A DNA stretch of 64,000 bases from NCBI RefSeq assembly GCF_000968375.1, contig NZ_CP009933.1, forward strand, positions 1,302,001-1,366,000, written 5' to 3'. Positions 36,078 to 44,338 of this stretch are shown here, piece after piece. Position 1 is the stretch's first letter, and each line of letters begins with the position of its first letter. The notes beneath the pieces were generated by a model. The model was not told the DNA's origin. It worked only from the letters and a program-made list of their open reading frames with translations, and searched no databases. The DNA comes from Clostridium scatologenes (GTDB lineage Bacteria; Bacillota; Clostridia; Clostridiales; Clostridiaceae). A program made the position numbers and the translations under genes.

Positions 36078-36133
36078 GAGATGTCAAGTATTAGAATATG
36101 AAGGATTTTATTCTAAATACTTTTGGCATCTCA
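36078..36133 (+). terminator. Terminator after the LuxR-type regulator
   Basis: GAGATGTCAAGTATTAGAATA pairs with the TATTCTAAATACTTTTGGCATCTC arm, given here by its ends TATTCTAAATACTT and GGCATCTC, leaving two small bulges and a loop of about 12 bases. T-rich sequence follows. Confidence 0.7.
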
Positions 36134-36176
36134 TACTATTTTCAGCACTTTTTAATGTATATATATGTAATTAATC

Positions 36177-36227
36177 TAAAGTATGATAAACTTATTAACT
36201 TATTTCAACCTTCTTAGTCATACTTTA
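36177..36227. promoter_or_regulatory. Inverted TAAAGTATGA / TCATACTTTA pair upstream of pepT
   Basis: Perfect ten-base arms (36177-36186 and 36218-36227), extended by ATCT/AGAT, 31 bases apart. The same half-site lies before the first pepT. It could be an operator pair for the neighbouring LuxR-type regulator. Confidence 0.4.
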
Positions 36228-36302
36228 AGATGGTTAATACTTAAAAAAAAAGTGATATAGTGTAATTACGTAATTGACAATAAATTATCAACATTTTAAA
36301 TT

Positions 36303-36316
36303 AGTTCTGCAGAACT
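36303..36316. promoter_or_regulatory. 14-base perfect palindrome AGTTCTGCAGAACT
   Basis: Perfect two-fold symmetry without spacer, 187 bases before pepT. It looks like an operator; it does not fit the Gram-positive LexA box, which needs spacing between GAAC and GTTC. Confidence 0.4.
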
Positions 36317-36320
36317 TGAT

Positions 36321-36370
36321 AAAGTCAATATTAATATTTAATTTAAAAGTCAATATTAATATTTAATTTA
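36321..36370. repeat. Exact 25-bp tandem duplication
   Basis: AAAGTCAATATTAATATTTA plus ATTTA occurs twice head to tail at 36321-36345 and 36346-36370. Being exact, it is recent or maintained; it sits in the pepT control region. The remainder of the 430-base gap holds no gene. Confidence 0.8.
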
Positions 36371-36502
36371 GCTGAAGGCATATTCAAAAAATAGCTAGTC
36401 ATTGTGAAATGTAATATTTTTAATAGTTCTATGAGTTACTATTTTGTTCCATGTGCCTAATGCTTAAAATTATTTTACATTATAGATTGTGAGGAGATTA
36501 AT

Positions 36503-37729
36503 ATGTCTAATGTTGTAGAGAAATTTATTAATTACATAAGTTTTGATACTAGATCAAATGAAGAAGTAGAAACTGTACCAACTACTTCAGGACAGCTTGT
36601 ATTAGGAAAAGCGATTGTAAAAGAGTTAGAAGAAATGGGAATGAAGGAAGTTTCAATAGACGAAAATGGATATGTTATGGCAACGTTACCATCAAATACT
36701 ACTAAAGAAATTCCTACTATAGGATTTATTGCTCATATGGATACAAGTCCAGAAATTTCAGGAAAAAATATAAATCCTAAATTTATTGAGGATTACGATG
36801 GTAAAGATATAGTCCTAAATGAAGAAAAAAATGTAATACTTTCTCCAAAGGATTTTCCAGAATTGAAAGATTATATTGGTAGAACACTTATTACAACAGA
36901 TGGAACAACTTTGTTAGGTGCTGATGATAAAGCAGGAATTTCTGAAATTGTTACTGCCATGGAATATTTAATTAGTAATCCTGAAGTTAAACATGGAACC
37001 ATTAAAATTGCATTTACTCCAGATGAAGAAGTAGGAAGAGGTGCAGATCACTTTAATGTTGAAAAATTTAATGCAAATTTAGCTTATACTTTAGATGGTG
37101 GTGCTATTGGAGAATTAGAGTATGAAAATTTTAATGCAGCAAGCGGTAAAGTAACTATAAATGGAAGAAGCGTACATCCTGGAAGTGCGAAAGGAACAAT
37201 GATAAATTCAATGCTTATAGCGGGAGAATTTATGAGCATGCTTCCGGAAAGTGAGACACCAGCTACAACAGAAGGATATGAAGGTTTTTACCACATAGTT
37301 ACGCTTAACGGTGGAGTAGAAGAAACAAAACTTCAATATATAATAAGAGATTTTGATGAGAAGAGTTTTGAAAAAAGAAAAGAATTTATGACTAGTGTTG
37401 TGAAAAAATTGAATGAAAAATATGGTGAAAACACAGTTGAAATTGAAATAAAAGATCAATATAGAAACATGAAGGAAAAGATTGAACCTGTAAAACATGT
37501 TGTTGATATTGCTTTTCAAGCGATGAAGGAAGTAAACGTTGTCCCTAAAGTTCAACCTATAAGAGGTGGGACTGATGGAGCTATGCTATCATTTAAGGGA
37601 CTTCCTACACCAAATATATTTACAGGCGGTCATAATTTTCATGGAAAATATGAATATATTCCTGTATACTCAATGGAAAAAGCTGTAGAGGTAATACTTA
37701 AAATAATTGAATTATATGAGAAAATGTAA
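36503..37729 (+). CDS. pepT: Peptidase T (tripeptide aminopeptidase)
   Basis: Releases N-terminal residues from tripeptides in the cytoplasm; two-zinc M20B enzyme of 408 residues. All expected residues are in place: His78, Asp80, Asp141 (GADDKAG), Glu175-Glu176 in FTPDEEVGRGADHF, Asp198 in TLDGG, His225 in RSVHPGSAK and the last His in FTGGHNFHGKYE. This is the canonical copy, unlike the paralog at 32164. The start follows GTGAGGAG. A YjeM-type amino acid transporter follows after 32 bases, probably in one transcript. Confidence 0.95.
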   Translation: MSNVVEKFINYISFDTRSNEEVETVPTTSGQLVLGKAIVKELEEMGMKEVSIDENGYVMATLPSNTTKEIPTIGFIAHMDTSPEISGKNINPKFIEDYDGKDIVLNEEKNVILSPKDFPELKDYIGRTLITTDGTTLLGADDKAGISEIVTAMEYLISNPEVKHGTIKIAFTPDEEVGRGADHFNVEKFNANLAYTLDGGAIGELEYENFNAASGKVTINGRSVHPGSAKGTMINSMLIAGEFMSMLPESETPATTEGYEGFYHIVTLNGGVEETKLQYIIRDFDEKSFEKRKEFMTSVVKKLNEKYGENTVEIEIKDQYRNMKEKIEPVKHVVDIAFQAMKEVNVVPKVQPIRGGTDGAMLSFKGLPTPNIFTGGHNFHGKYEYIPVYSMEKAVEVILKIIELYEKM

Positions 37730-37761
37730 TAAAAATTTAGAAAAATAAAGGGGGATAAAAA

Positions 37762-39282
37762 ATGTCTTCAAGTGAAGGTTCAGCAAAAAAATTAACACTG
37801 GTATCATTAGTATTGATGATTTTTACTTCTGTTTATGGATTTAATAATATTCCAAGGTCTTTCTATAAAATGGGTTATGCAGCTATTCCTTGGTTTATTT
37901 TGTCAGGAATAACTTTCTTTCTTCCATTTGCATTAATGATGGCTGAGTTCGGTGCAGCTTTTAAAAATGAAAAAGGTGGAATTTACTCATGGATGGAAAA
38001 ATCCATAGGTGCTAAATTTGCATTTATGGCAACATTTATGTGGTATGCTTCCTATGTAATTTGGATGGTTAATGTTGGATCTGGTATATGGGTTCCAATA
38101 TCTAATGCTATATTTGGTCAGGATACAACAAAAAATTGGTCTTTATTTGGTTTTGCAGGACCTAAAGCATTAGGTATATTAGGAGTATTATGGATATTAT
38201 TTGTAACTGTTACGTCTACAAAGGGATTAGACAAAATAAAAAAAGTAACTTCACTTGGTGGTACTGCAGTTGCAGCATTAAATATAATTGTCTGGATTGG
38301 TGCTATAGCAGTACTTATAGGAAATCATGGACAATTAGCACAACCAATTGAAGGGTTGAAATCATTTACACAATCGCCAAATCCTAAATTTGTTGGAAAC
38401 ACAATTGTTTCATTAGCTTTTATAGTTTATGCTATATTTGCATATGGTGGTATAGAAGTTGTTGGTGGATTGGTTGATCAAACTGAAAATGCGGAAAAAA
38501 CTTTTCCTAAAGGAGTCGCTATATCTGCCGCTGTTATAGCTATAGGATATTCAGCAGGTATATTCTTAGTTGGTATATTTACTAACTGGGCAAATGTAAT
38601 GAATCTTAAAGATGTTAACTTAGGAAATGCTGCTTATGTAGTTATGTCTAATTTGGGATATTCGTTAGGCACTGCCTTTGGGGCAAGTCAAGCTACGGCT
38701 ACTGCTATGGCTCATGGTGTTGCTAGATTTGTAGGACTTTCAATGTTCTTAGCATTAGCAGGTGCATTTTTCACATTGATGTTCTCACCATTAAAGCAAT
38801 TAATTGAAGGTACACCAAAAGAATTATGGCCTGGAAAAATGGGAGAAGTTAAAAATGGAATGCCAATAAATGCTATGTGGCTTCAAGCTATTGTAGTTTG
38901 CGTAATGATATTAATGGTAGCTTTTGGTGGAGATTCAATGACTAAATTCTTTGATATACTAGTAGCTATGACTAATGTAGCTATGACTCTACCATATATG
39001 TTTATAGCTATGGCTTTTCCAGCATTTAAAAAGAAAACAGAAATTCATAAACCATTTGAGGTATTTAAGACTCAGGCATCAGCTAACATTTGGACAATAG
39101 TAGTTGTATTGACAGTAGGCTTTGCTAATGTATTTTCAATAATTGAACCAGCTATAGATGGCAATATGTCAATAACAATTTGGAGTATAGCAGGACCAAT
39201 CTTCTTTGCTGTAGTTGCGTATTTAATGTACAATGCATATGAAAAGAAAGATAAGAAACATTTAACATCGCATGATGCATAA
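37762..39282 (+). CDS. yjeM: Amino acid transporter, APC superfamily, YjeM-like
   Basis: A 506-residue secondary transporter with about 12 membrane segments. It lacks the charged N-terminal extension of many permeases and begins SAKKLTLVSLVLMIFTSVYGF, with NNIPRSFYKMGYAAIPW, the membrane motif FALMMAEFGAAF and KNEKGGIYSWMEKSIG conserved in YjeM and the glutamate/GABA antiporter group. The start has a GGGGG site. Location behind pepT suggests import or exchange of an amino acid freed from peptides; substrate unknown. A terminator shared with the convergent purine gene follows. Confidence 0.85.
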   Translation: MSSSEGSAKKLTLVSLVLMIFTSVYGFNNIPRSFYKMGYAAIPWFILSGITFFLPFALMMAEFGAAFKNEKGGIYSWMEKSIGAKFAFMATFMWYASYVIWMVNVGSGIWVPISNAIFGQDTTKNWSLFGFAGPKALGILGVLWILFVTVTSTKGLDKIKKVTSLGGTAVAALNIIVWIGAIAVLIGNHGQLAQPIEGLKSFTQSPNPKFVGNTIVSLAFIVYAIFAYGGIEVVGGLVDQTENAEKTFPKGVAISAAVIAIGYSAGIFLVGIFTNWANVMNLKDVNLGNAAYVVMSNLGYSLGTAFGASQATATAMAHGVARFVGLSMFLALAGAFFTLMFSPLKQLIEGTPKELWPGKMGEVKNGMPINAMWLQAIVVCVMILMVAFGGDSMTKFFDILVAMTNVAMTLPYMFIAMAFPAFKKKTEIHKPFEVFKTQASANIWTIVVVLTVGFANVFSIIEPAIDGNMSITIWSIAGPIFFAVVAYLMYNAYEKKDKKHLTSHDA

Positions 39283-39296
39283 AACATATAACGCAT

Positions 39297-39331
39297 AAAT
39301 AGGTTGTGCCATTTGGTACAACCTATTTTAT
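39297..39331. terminator. Bidirectional terminator
   Basis: AAATAGGTTGTGCC pairs with GGTACAACCTATTT, leaving one G-U pair and a four-base loop, with T-runs on both strands. It separates the transporter from the convergent AICAR transformylase gene. Confidence 0.85.
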
Positions 39332-39345
39332 ATAATATGTATTTT

Positions 39346-40521
39346 TTAATGGTGAAATAATCTTGTTCCAGAGAAGGACATAGCTATGTTATACTCGTCA
39401 CAAGCTTCTATTACTAGATTATCTCTTAATGACCCTCCAGGTTGTACAATATATTTAACTCCACTTTGAGCAGCTCTATCAATATTATCTCTAAATGGGA
39501 AAAATGCATCTGAACCTAAAGAAACTCCAGTTAAATTTGAAAGCCAGCTGTCTTTTTCTTCTTTTGTCAATCTATCAGGTATTTCTTTTAATACATTTTT
39601 CCATTCTTTTAGCTCCATAGGAGTAATATCATCTCTAAGATATTGATCTATAACATTATCCCTGTTTGGCCTTGAAACATCTTCTTTAAAAGGAAGATTG
39701 AGAACTGCTGGATGCTGTCTTAAAAACCATATATCCGCTTTGGATGCAGCAAGTCTAGTGCAATGTATACGGGACTGCTGCCCTGCACCAACACCAATTA
39801 CTTGACCATCTAAAACAAAACAAACAGAATTAGACTGAGTATATTTTAAGGTAATCATGGAAATAAGTAAATCACGTTTGGCTTCATCACTAATATTTTT
39901 ATTAATAGTAACTATATTATTAAGCATATCTTCTTTTATTAATACATTATTTCTTTTTTGTTCAAAAGTAATTCCATATATTCCCCTCTTTTCTATTTCA
40001 TAAGGTTCATAATCCCAATCCATTTGAATAATGCAATAATTTCCTTTTTTCTTTCTCATTAAAAGCTTTAAAGCTTCATCAGTATATCCTAATGCAATTA
40101 CGCCATCTGAAACAGATTTACTTAAAATTTGTGCTGTAGCAAGATCTACTACATCACTTATAGAAGCCCAATCACCAAAAGATGACATTCTATCTGCACC
40201 TCTAGCACGTGCATAAGCACAAGCTACAGGAGATAAATCAATATCTGATACAAAATAAGATTTTTTCAATGAATCACTTAATGGAGTTCCTACTGCAGCA
40301 CCAGCAGGACTTACGTGTTTAAATGAAGCAGCAGCAGGAAGTCCTGTAGCCATTTTCAATTCTTTAACTAATTGCCATGAATTGAAGGCATCCATAAAAT
40401 TAATATAACCAGGATTACCATTTAGTATTTTAAAAGGCAGCGTTTTATTTTCAACATAAATTTTTGCTGGCTTTTGATGTGGATTACATCCATACTTAAG
40501 TACAATTTCTTGATTTTTCAT
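39346..40521 (-). CDS. Stand-alone AICAR transformylase (PurH C-terminal type)
   Basis: Transfers a formyl group from 10-formyl-THF to AICAR in purine synthesis. The 391-residue protein corresponds to the transformylase half of PurH and lacks the N-terminal IMP cyclohydrolase (MGS) domain. Motifs include LKYGCNPHQKPA, PAAASFKHVSPAGAAVG, the Lys-His pair in FKHVS, AYARARGADRMSSFGD, GVGAGQQSRIHCTRLA and SDAFFPFRDNID. The ATG at 40521 has GGAGGTT seven bases upstream; an in-frame start at 40536 is less good. A ZTP riboswitch in its leader, which senses the substrate AICAR/ZMP or ZTP, confirms the assignment. Confidence 0.93.
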   Translation of the reverse strand: MKNQEIVLKYGCNPHQKPAKIYVENKTLPFKILNGNPGYINFMDAFNSWQLVKELKMATGLPAAASFKHVSPAGAAVGTPLSDSLKKSYFVSDIDLSPVACAYARARGADRMSSFGDWASISDVVDLATAQILSKSVSDGVIALGYTDEALKLLMRKKKGNYCIIQMDWDYEPYEIEKRGIYGITFEQKRNNVLIKEDMLNNIVTINKNISDEAKRDLLISMITLKYTQSNSVCFVLDGQVIGVGAGQQSRIHCTRLAASKADIWFLRQHPAVLNLPFKEDVSRPNRDNVIDQYLRDDITPMELKEWKNVLKEIPDRLTKEEKDSWLSNLTGVSLGSDAFFPFRDNIDRAAQSGVKYIVQPGGSLRDNLVIEACDEYNIAMSFSGTRLFHH

Positions 40522-40550
40522 AAATTTAACCTCCAAAAATAAAATAAAGC

Positions 40551-40657
40551 AAAAAACGCCTGGGTAAAATAATATATTCTACCCAGGCGGTCGATAACTT
40601 TTCTAAATCATGCTCCTTATGGTTAACTCCATTTCCGCCAGTTACATGATTACTAAA
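40551..40657 (-). ncRNA. ZTP (pfl) riboswitch with terminator
   Basis: Read on the minus strand, the aptamer has TCATGTAACTGGCGGAAAT, then GGAGTTAACCATAAGGAGC and CATGATTTAG closing the first stem, and the conserved 3' element ACCGCCTGGGTA. These are the two conserved halves of the pfl motif. CGCCTGGGTAGAAT then pairs with the ATTTTACCCAGGCG arm and a T-run follows (40556-40551), so the terminator competes with the 3' aptamer element: an ON switch when ZMP/ZTP accumulates. It lies 30 bases before the AICAR transformylase gene. Confidence 0.93.
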
Positions 40658-40707
40658 TAAAGTATAACTTATATGAATTCTTAAGTCAAACATGAATTAA
40701 AATTTTA

Positions 40708-40902
40708 TTATAAACTAAATAGAATTAATAATATAATCATTGGAAGAGCTGAAAATACAATATAAAGTATTGAAAAATCACTGTTATCATCCTTTGTTTG
40801 CTTTTCTTCAATATTATAGTGTTTTTCAGGGTTGTTTATTATTTTAGTTAGCTCTTCATTTTTATCTATTGCTTCTTCATTTAAAAAATTCAAACTTACC
40901 AT
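40708..40902 (-). CDS. Small tail-anchored membrane protein, 64 residues
   Basis: Unrecognised. A charged N-terminal part (MVSLNFLNEEAIDKNEELTK) is followed by an acidic linker and one C-terminal membrane helix (FSILYIVFSALPMIILLILF). The ATG at 40902 has GGAGGTG upstream with eight bases of spacing, which makes translation credible; the upstream GTG in frame overlaps that site. It lies upstream of the ZTP riboswitch and reads in the same direction, but has its own leader. Confidence 0.65.
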   Translation of the reverse strand: MVSLNFLNEEAIDKNEELTKIINNPEKHYNIEEKQTKDDNSDFSILYIVFSALPMIILLILFSL

Positions 40903-41316
40903 AATATACACACCTCCATACTATGATTTAAATAAAATTTATAGTTTTAATATTAAGGAATGATTGCATTTAAAAATATATTTATTTAACATTTAGTAAA
41001 TAATATATTAATAAAAATTACTATTTATTAATATTATTATATTCCTTTGAAAACGTTTTTACAATGGTTTTGTTGAAATTTTCTATTATTTCTGGTTAAT
41101 AATAGAGAATATTGTTATTAATTTGGAAGTAATGTAAAGTTATTTTTAATCTTAAACATTAAAAATTGTGTGATATAATAATTTTTGATATAATATTAAT
41201 ATAATATATGTAAAATAGGCTGAGTATTTTACACATTTATCAAGTACTACTATGAAAAAATGAAAATGTAAATTATAGAAATATTATTTAATTACAATAC
41301 GTTAAGGGGGAATTTG
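40903..41316. promoter_or_regulatory. Control region between divergent genes, with cre-like site and -10 boxes
   Basis: No gene. TGAAAACGTTTTTA at 41048-41061 matches the CcpA consensus at 13 of 14 positions. Two extended -10 elements TGATATAAT (41171-41179 and 41186-41194) are candidates for the yitT promoter. The rest is AT-rich. Confidence 0.4.
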
Positions 41317-42174
41317 ATGATAAAAAAATACATGAGTATTTATTCGAAAACGACTAAGGTTATATTAATGATTCTAGGTGCAACTTTATATTCTATTGGG
41401 TTAGAGATGTTTTTAATTCCCAATAATATTATAGATGGTGGAATAGTTGGAATATCAATTATGATAAGTCATTTTACTAACATACCTCTTGGTATACTCA
41501 CCTTTATACTTAATGTACCGTTTTTTGTTATTGGATATAAGCAAATTGGAAAAACATTTACCATATCAACTTTATTTTCTGTAGTATGCTATTCTATTGG
41601 AATATCTATCTTCAAGCCAATTCCAGGTATAACCCATGATATACTTTTAGCTTCAGTTTTTGGTGGCATAATGGCAGGGACGGGAATAGGAATAATAATA
41701 AAAAGTGGAGGTTCTACGGATGGAGCTGAAATAGTTGCAATAATTTTAGATAAAAGATCAACTTTTTCAGTAGGACAGCTGGTATTATTCTTTAACTTTT
41801 TCATATTAACTTCAGCAGGCTTTGTTTTTGGATGGGACAGGGCAATGTATTCTCTTATTGCATATTTCATAGCAATTAAACTTATTGATATTATAGTTGA
41901 AGGTATAGATGAATCAAAGGCTGTATTTATTATTTCAAATAAACATGAAGACATATCACAAGCTATAATGGATAGACTTGGAAGGGGAATAACCTTGCTT
42001 AATGGAAAAGGAGGTTATAAAGGTGTTACTACGGATGTAATATATGTGGTAGTATCACGTTTGGAAATTTCTAAATTAAAGTCAATTGTACATGGATTTG
42101 ATGAAAATGCTTTAGTAACAATAGGAAGTGTTGATACATCAGGAAAGAGTTATAAAAAGAAAGCTATACACTAA
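41317..42174 (+). CDS. YitT-family membrane protein (DUF161/DUF2179)
   Basis: A 285-residue protein with five or six N-terminal membrane helices and a C-terminal soluble DUF2179 domain (about 215-285). Family motifs are LIPNNIIDGGIVGIS near residue 35, GGIMAGTGIGIIIKSGGSTDG and GRGITLLNGKGGYKG. The ATG at 41317 has AAGGGGG upstream. Function of the family is not established. It is monocistronic: a terminator follows. Confidence 0.9.
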   Translation: MIKKYMSIYSKTTKVILMILGATLYSIGLEMFLIPNNIIDGGIVGISIMISHFTNIPLGILTFILNVPFFVIGYKQIGKTFTISTLFSVVCYSIGISIFKPIPGITHDILLASVFGGIMAGTGIGIIIKSGGSTDGAEIVAIILDKRSTFSVGQLVLFFNFFILTSAGFVFGWDRAMYSLIAYFIAIKLIDIIVEGIDESKAVFIISNKHEDISQAIMDRLGRGITLLNGKGGYKGVTTDVIYVVVSRLEISKLKSIVHGFDENALVTIGSVDTSGKSYKKKAIH

Positions 42175-42201
42175 CAAAAATTTTAGTATAAAAAGTATGA
42201 T

Positions 42202-42241
42202 GCACTATCAAACTTATATGAATGTTGATAGTGCTTATTTT
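42202..42241 (+). terminator. Terminator after the YitT-family gene
   Basis: GCACTATCAA and TTGATAGTGC pair perfectly around a 13-base loop, followed by TTATTTTTAA. Confidence 0.85.
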
Positions 42242-42377
42242 TAATTATTAAATTGTATTTTTCTATATTAGTAATGTTAATGCTATTTTTAATTTATTCT
42301 TTTATATTGTCAAATACAGCATTAGTGTATTTTGCATAATATGGTAAAAAGGAATAAATATTATGAACACAAAGTAA

Positions 42378-42836
42378 TTATTTAGACATTATTTCTTTTT
42401 GAAAAAGATTATATATAGGTAATAATCTATTATATAAGTTTTTTAATACATTAATTGAAGAATCTTCTTCAGAATCCTCCAACATTTCCAAATTTAACTC
42501 TAAAGTACCTAGTAAATACTTAAGTTCTACAAAATTAATTTTAATTATAATAGGATCGTTATAGTGACTATTAGTTAGAAAGTACATTATATCATGAAGT
42601 TTGTTATTAAAATCATTTAAGTAGGTTAATTTGGAAAAGTTATAATTATTTTCTGCATCAATAATAAGTTTATTGTTAATTAATATTTGCTTATATACAC
42701 AATTGAGAACATAGTCAATTTCATCTAATTTAATAGTTATTTCTTTTCTGATATAAATTCTTTTATCTTCAGAAGGATCGTTAGTGTTTAATTCTGGTGT
42801 ATTTATTTTAGTTCTAAATTTTATTATTTTACCCAT
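42378..42836 (-). CDS. Uncharacterised protein, 152 residues
   Basis: Not recognised. It starts MGKIIKFRTKINTPELN and from about residue 30 is predicted to be mainly helical (KEITIKLDEIDYVLN... and LKYLLGTLELNLEMLED). No membrane segment or signal peptide. The start has AGGAGT upstream. It opens a group of spore-surface-type genes, so a sporulation role is possible, but nothing in the protein shows it. Confidence 0.65.
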   Translation of the reverse strand: MGKIIKFRTKINTPELNTNDPSEDKRIYIRKEITIKLDEIDYVLNCVYKQILINNKLIIDAENNYNFSKLTYLNDFNNKLHDIMYFLTNSHYNDPIIIKINFVELKYLLGTLELNLEMLEDSEEDSSINVLKNLYNRLLPIYNLFQKEIMSK

Positions 42837-43031
42837 GAGTTACTCCTAATAAAAGTATTAAATATAATAATTTTAATTATAGCATAAAATAAAACAGGTT
42901 TTACTATATATTCGTATATAATAAAATTCGTGAAAAAGTTATAGTACTTTAGAATTTTTTTGACATAAATATTAACCCATATAGAATTTGATGCATAGTA
43001 TATAATGTAATCAAAAAATAGGAGTAGTTTG

Positions 43032-43460
43032 ATGTATTGGTACGATTATTTTAGAAATGAAGATTTAGAAGAAGACGAATTTTACTGCCCATATATGGAG
43101 TTTATGAGTAGACAGCAGCAGCAAATTGGTGGACCGCCTCAATTTGGTGGAATGCCTCCACAGATGGGAGGATCACCTTCTCAAATGGGGGGAGCACCTA
43201 TGGGTCCGCCACCCAACATTACACCTTCTAAGAAAAATGCTCAAGCAAAATTTATGCCAGGAACATTTGCAGTAGATCCAGGTTCTTTGAGACCATGTAG
43301 ATTCAGATATGTTTATATTTGGCCAAGAAGAGGAAGAGGATTTTGGGCATGGTTAAATTATGTAGGAAGAAGATCTGCTTCTGGTTTTAGATGGACTGGT
43401 AACAGGTGGGTGCGTTTTGGAATTGATTTAAGGGAAATAGAGACTTTTATTTGTCTTTAA
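43032..43460 (+). CDS. Gly/Pro/Met-rich small protein with conserved aromatic C-terminal domain
   Basis: 142 residues. The middle (about 30-70) is low complexity: GGPPQFGGMPPQMGGSPSQ and similar repeats. The C-terminal 55 residues (FRYVYIWPRRGRGFWAWLNY to FGIDLREIETF) are rich in Trp, Tyr and Arg and resemble a domain I associate with clostridial surface or coat proteins of unknown function. ATG at 43032 has GGAG seven bases upstream. Position beside tgl and a collagen-like gene supports a spore coat role by inference. A strong terminator follows. Confidence 0.75.
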   Translation: MYWYDYFRNEDLEEDEFYCPYMEFMSRQQQQIGGPPQFGGMPPQMGGSPSQMGGAPMGPPPNITPSKKNAQAKFMPGTFAVDPGSLRPCRFRYVYIWPRRGRGFWAWLNYVGRRSASGFRWTGNRWVRFGIDLREIETFICL

Positions 43461-43479
43461 TGAATTAAATAGCTAAATT

Positions 43480-43516
43480 TAGAAGGAAAATACATAGTTC
43501 TATGTATTTTCCTTCT
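43480..43516. terminator. Strong terminator
   Basis: AGAAGGAAAATACATAG pairs perfectly with CTATGTATTTTCCTTCT (17 pairs including the central bases, tiny loop). T-rich sequence follows on the plus strand; it may also serve the convergent tgl transcript. Confidence 0.85.
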
Positions 43517-43570
43517 AATTTCATTTTATTTTTTAACTAGGTGATTAAAATGTATTTTTAGTAAATTTTT

Positions 43571-44338
43571 TTATGGTTTTGAAAAGTAATTATAATACAT
43601 ATTGTATAAATGTTTGTAATTCATACGAGTTACTGAATCTAGTAAGAAAGAAGATTTTTTGGATCCTATTTTCCTATGATCATTTAATCCTTTAATTATT
43701 TTATCTTCACTTTTTATTCCTAAACCATGTCCATAATAGTTACCATGACCTAAGTATATAGTATTTTCACCTTGCCATTCTGGAGTTAAAGGGCTTACAT
43801 CAGGATTCTTAAAATATTTGCAATCTCCAACCATTGTGTCCTCTTCTAGTCTGAGGTCTTCAATATAAAGATTTGGATCAATATAATGCCAGTTAAATAA
43901 GTATATTTTTGTAAACACCTCATTAAAAATTTTTTCATTGAATATATTTAGAAGTGCTTTATAAAAAATAATAACTATAGCAGTAGCACATTCGGTGCCA
44001 TATTTTGATCCATTAGTAAAAATATCTTTTATGGCTTCAGAAGGTTTCGCTTCTTTTTTTAATTGAAAACCGCCTTCAGAAGTATGTTCCCAATATATGT
44101 GATTACATTTGGATTTGCGGAAAACCTTAAAAAGTAAATTACTATTATACAAATCTCTAGATGTATTGGAGATACTTATTTGTAAATTTATCTGAAATTT
44201 TAATTCATTTAATGAACTATAGATATAAAGTTTTTTACTTGAAAATAGCTTATTTAAAATTCTATATTCAATACTATTTGTTGAATATAATTTCATCAAT
44301 GTATCCTTTGTAATTGCATTGTCTAAGATTTTTATCAT
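43571..44338 (-). CDS. tgl: Spore-coat transglutaminase Tgl
   Basis: Protein-glutamine gamma-glutamyltransferase that forms Gln-Lys isopeptide crosslinks in the spore coat. The 255-residue length fits the B. subtilis enzyme. The catalytic Cys is in GTECATAIVIIFYKALL, preceded by KPSEAIKDIFTNGSKYG; downstream are LFNWHYIDPNLYIEDL, VGDCKYFKNPDVSPLTPEW and GENTIYLGHGNYYGHGLGI with the active-site His. The ATG shares its A with the stop of the upstream 329-residue gene, so the two are translationally coupled. Substrates are probably the neighbouring Gln/Lys-rich surface proteins (inference). Confidence 0.94.
   Translation of the reverse strand: MIKILDNAITKDTLMKLYSTNSIEYRILNKLFSSKKLYIYSSLNELKFQINLQISISNTSRDLYNSNLLFKVFRKSKCNHIYWEHTSEGGFQLKKEAKPSEAIKDIFTNGSKYGTECATAIVIIFYKALLNIFNEKIFNEVFTKIYLFNWHYIDPNLYIEDLRLEEDTMVGDCKYFKNPDVSPLTPEWQGENTIYLGHGNYYGHGLGIKSEDKIIKGLNDHRKIGSKKSSFLLDSVTRMNYKHLYNMYYNYFSKP

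Noticed and set aside
36303..36316. AGTTCTGCAGAACT as a LexA (SOS) box
   Set aside because: The Gram-positive LexA box is CGAACN4GTTCG; here the half-sites are reversed and without spacer, and the neighbouring genes are not SOS genes.
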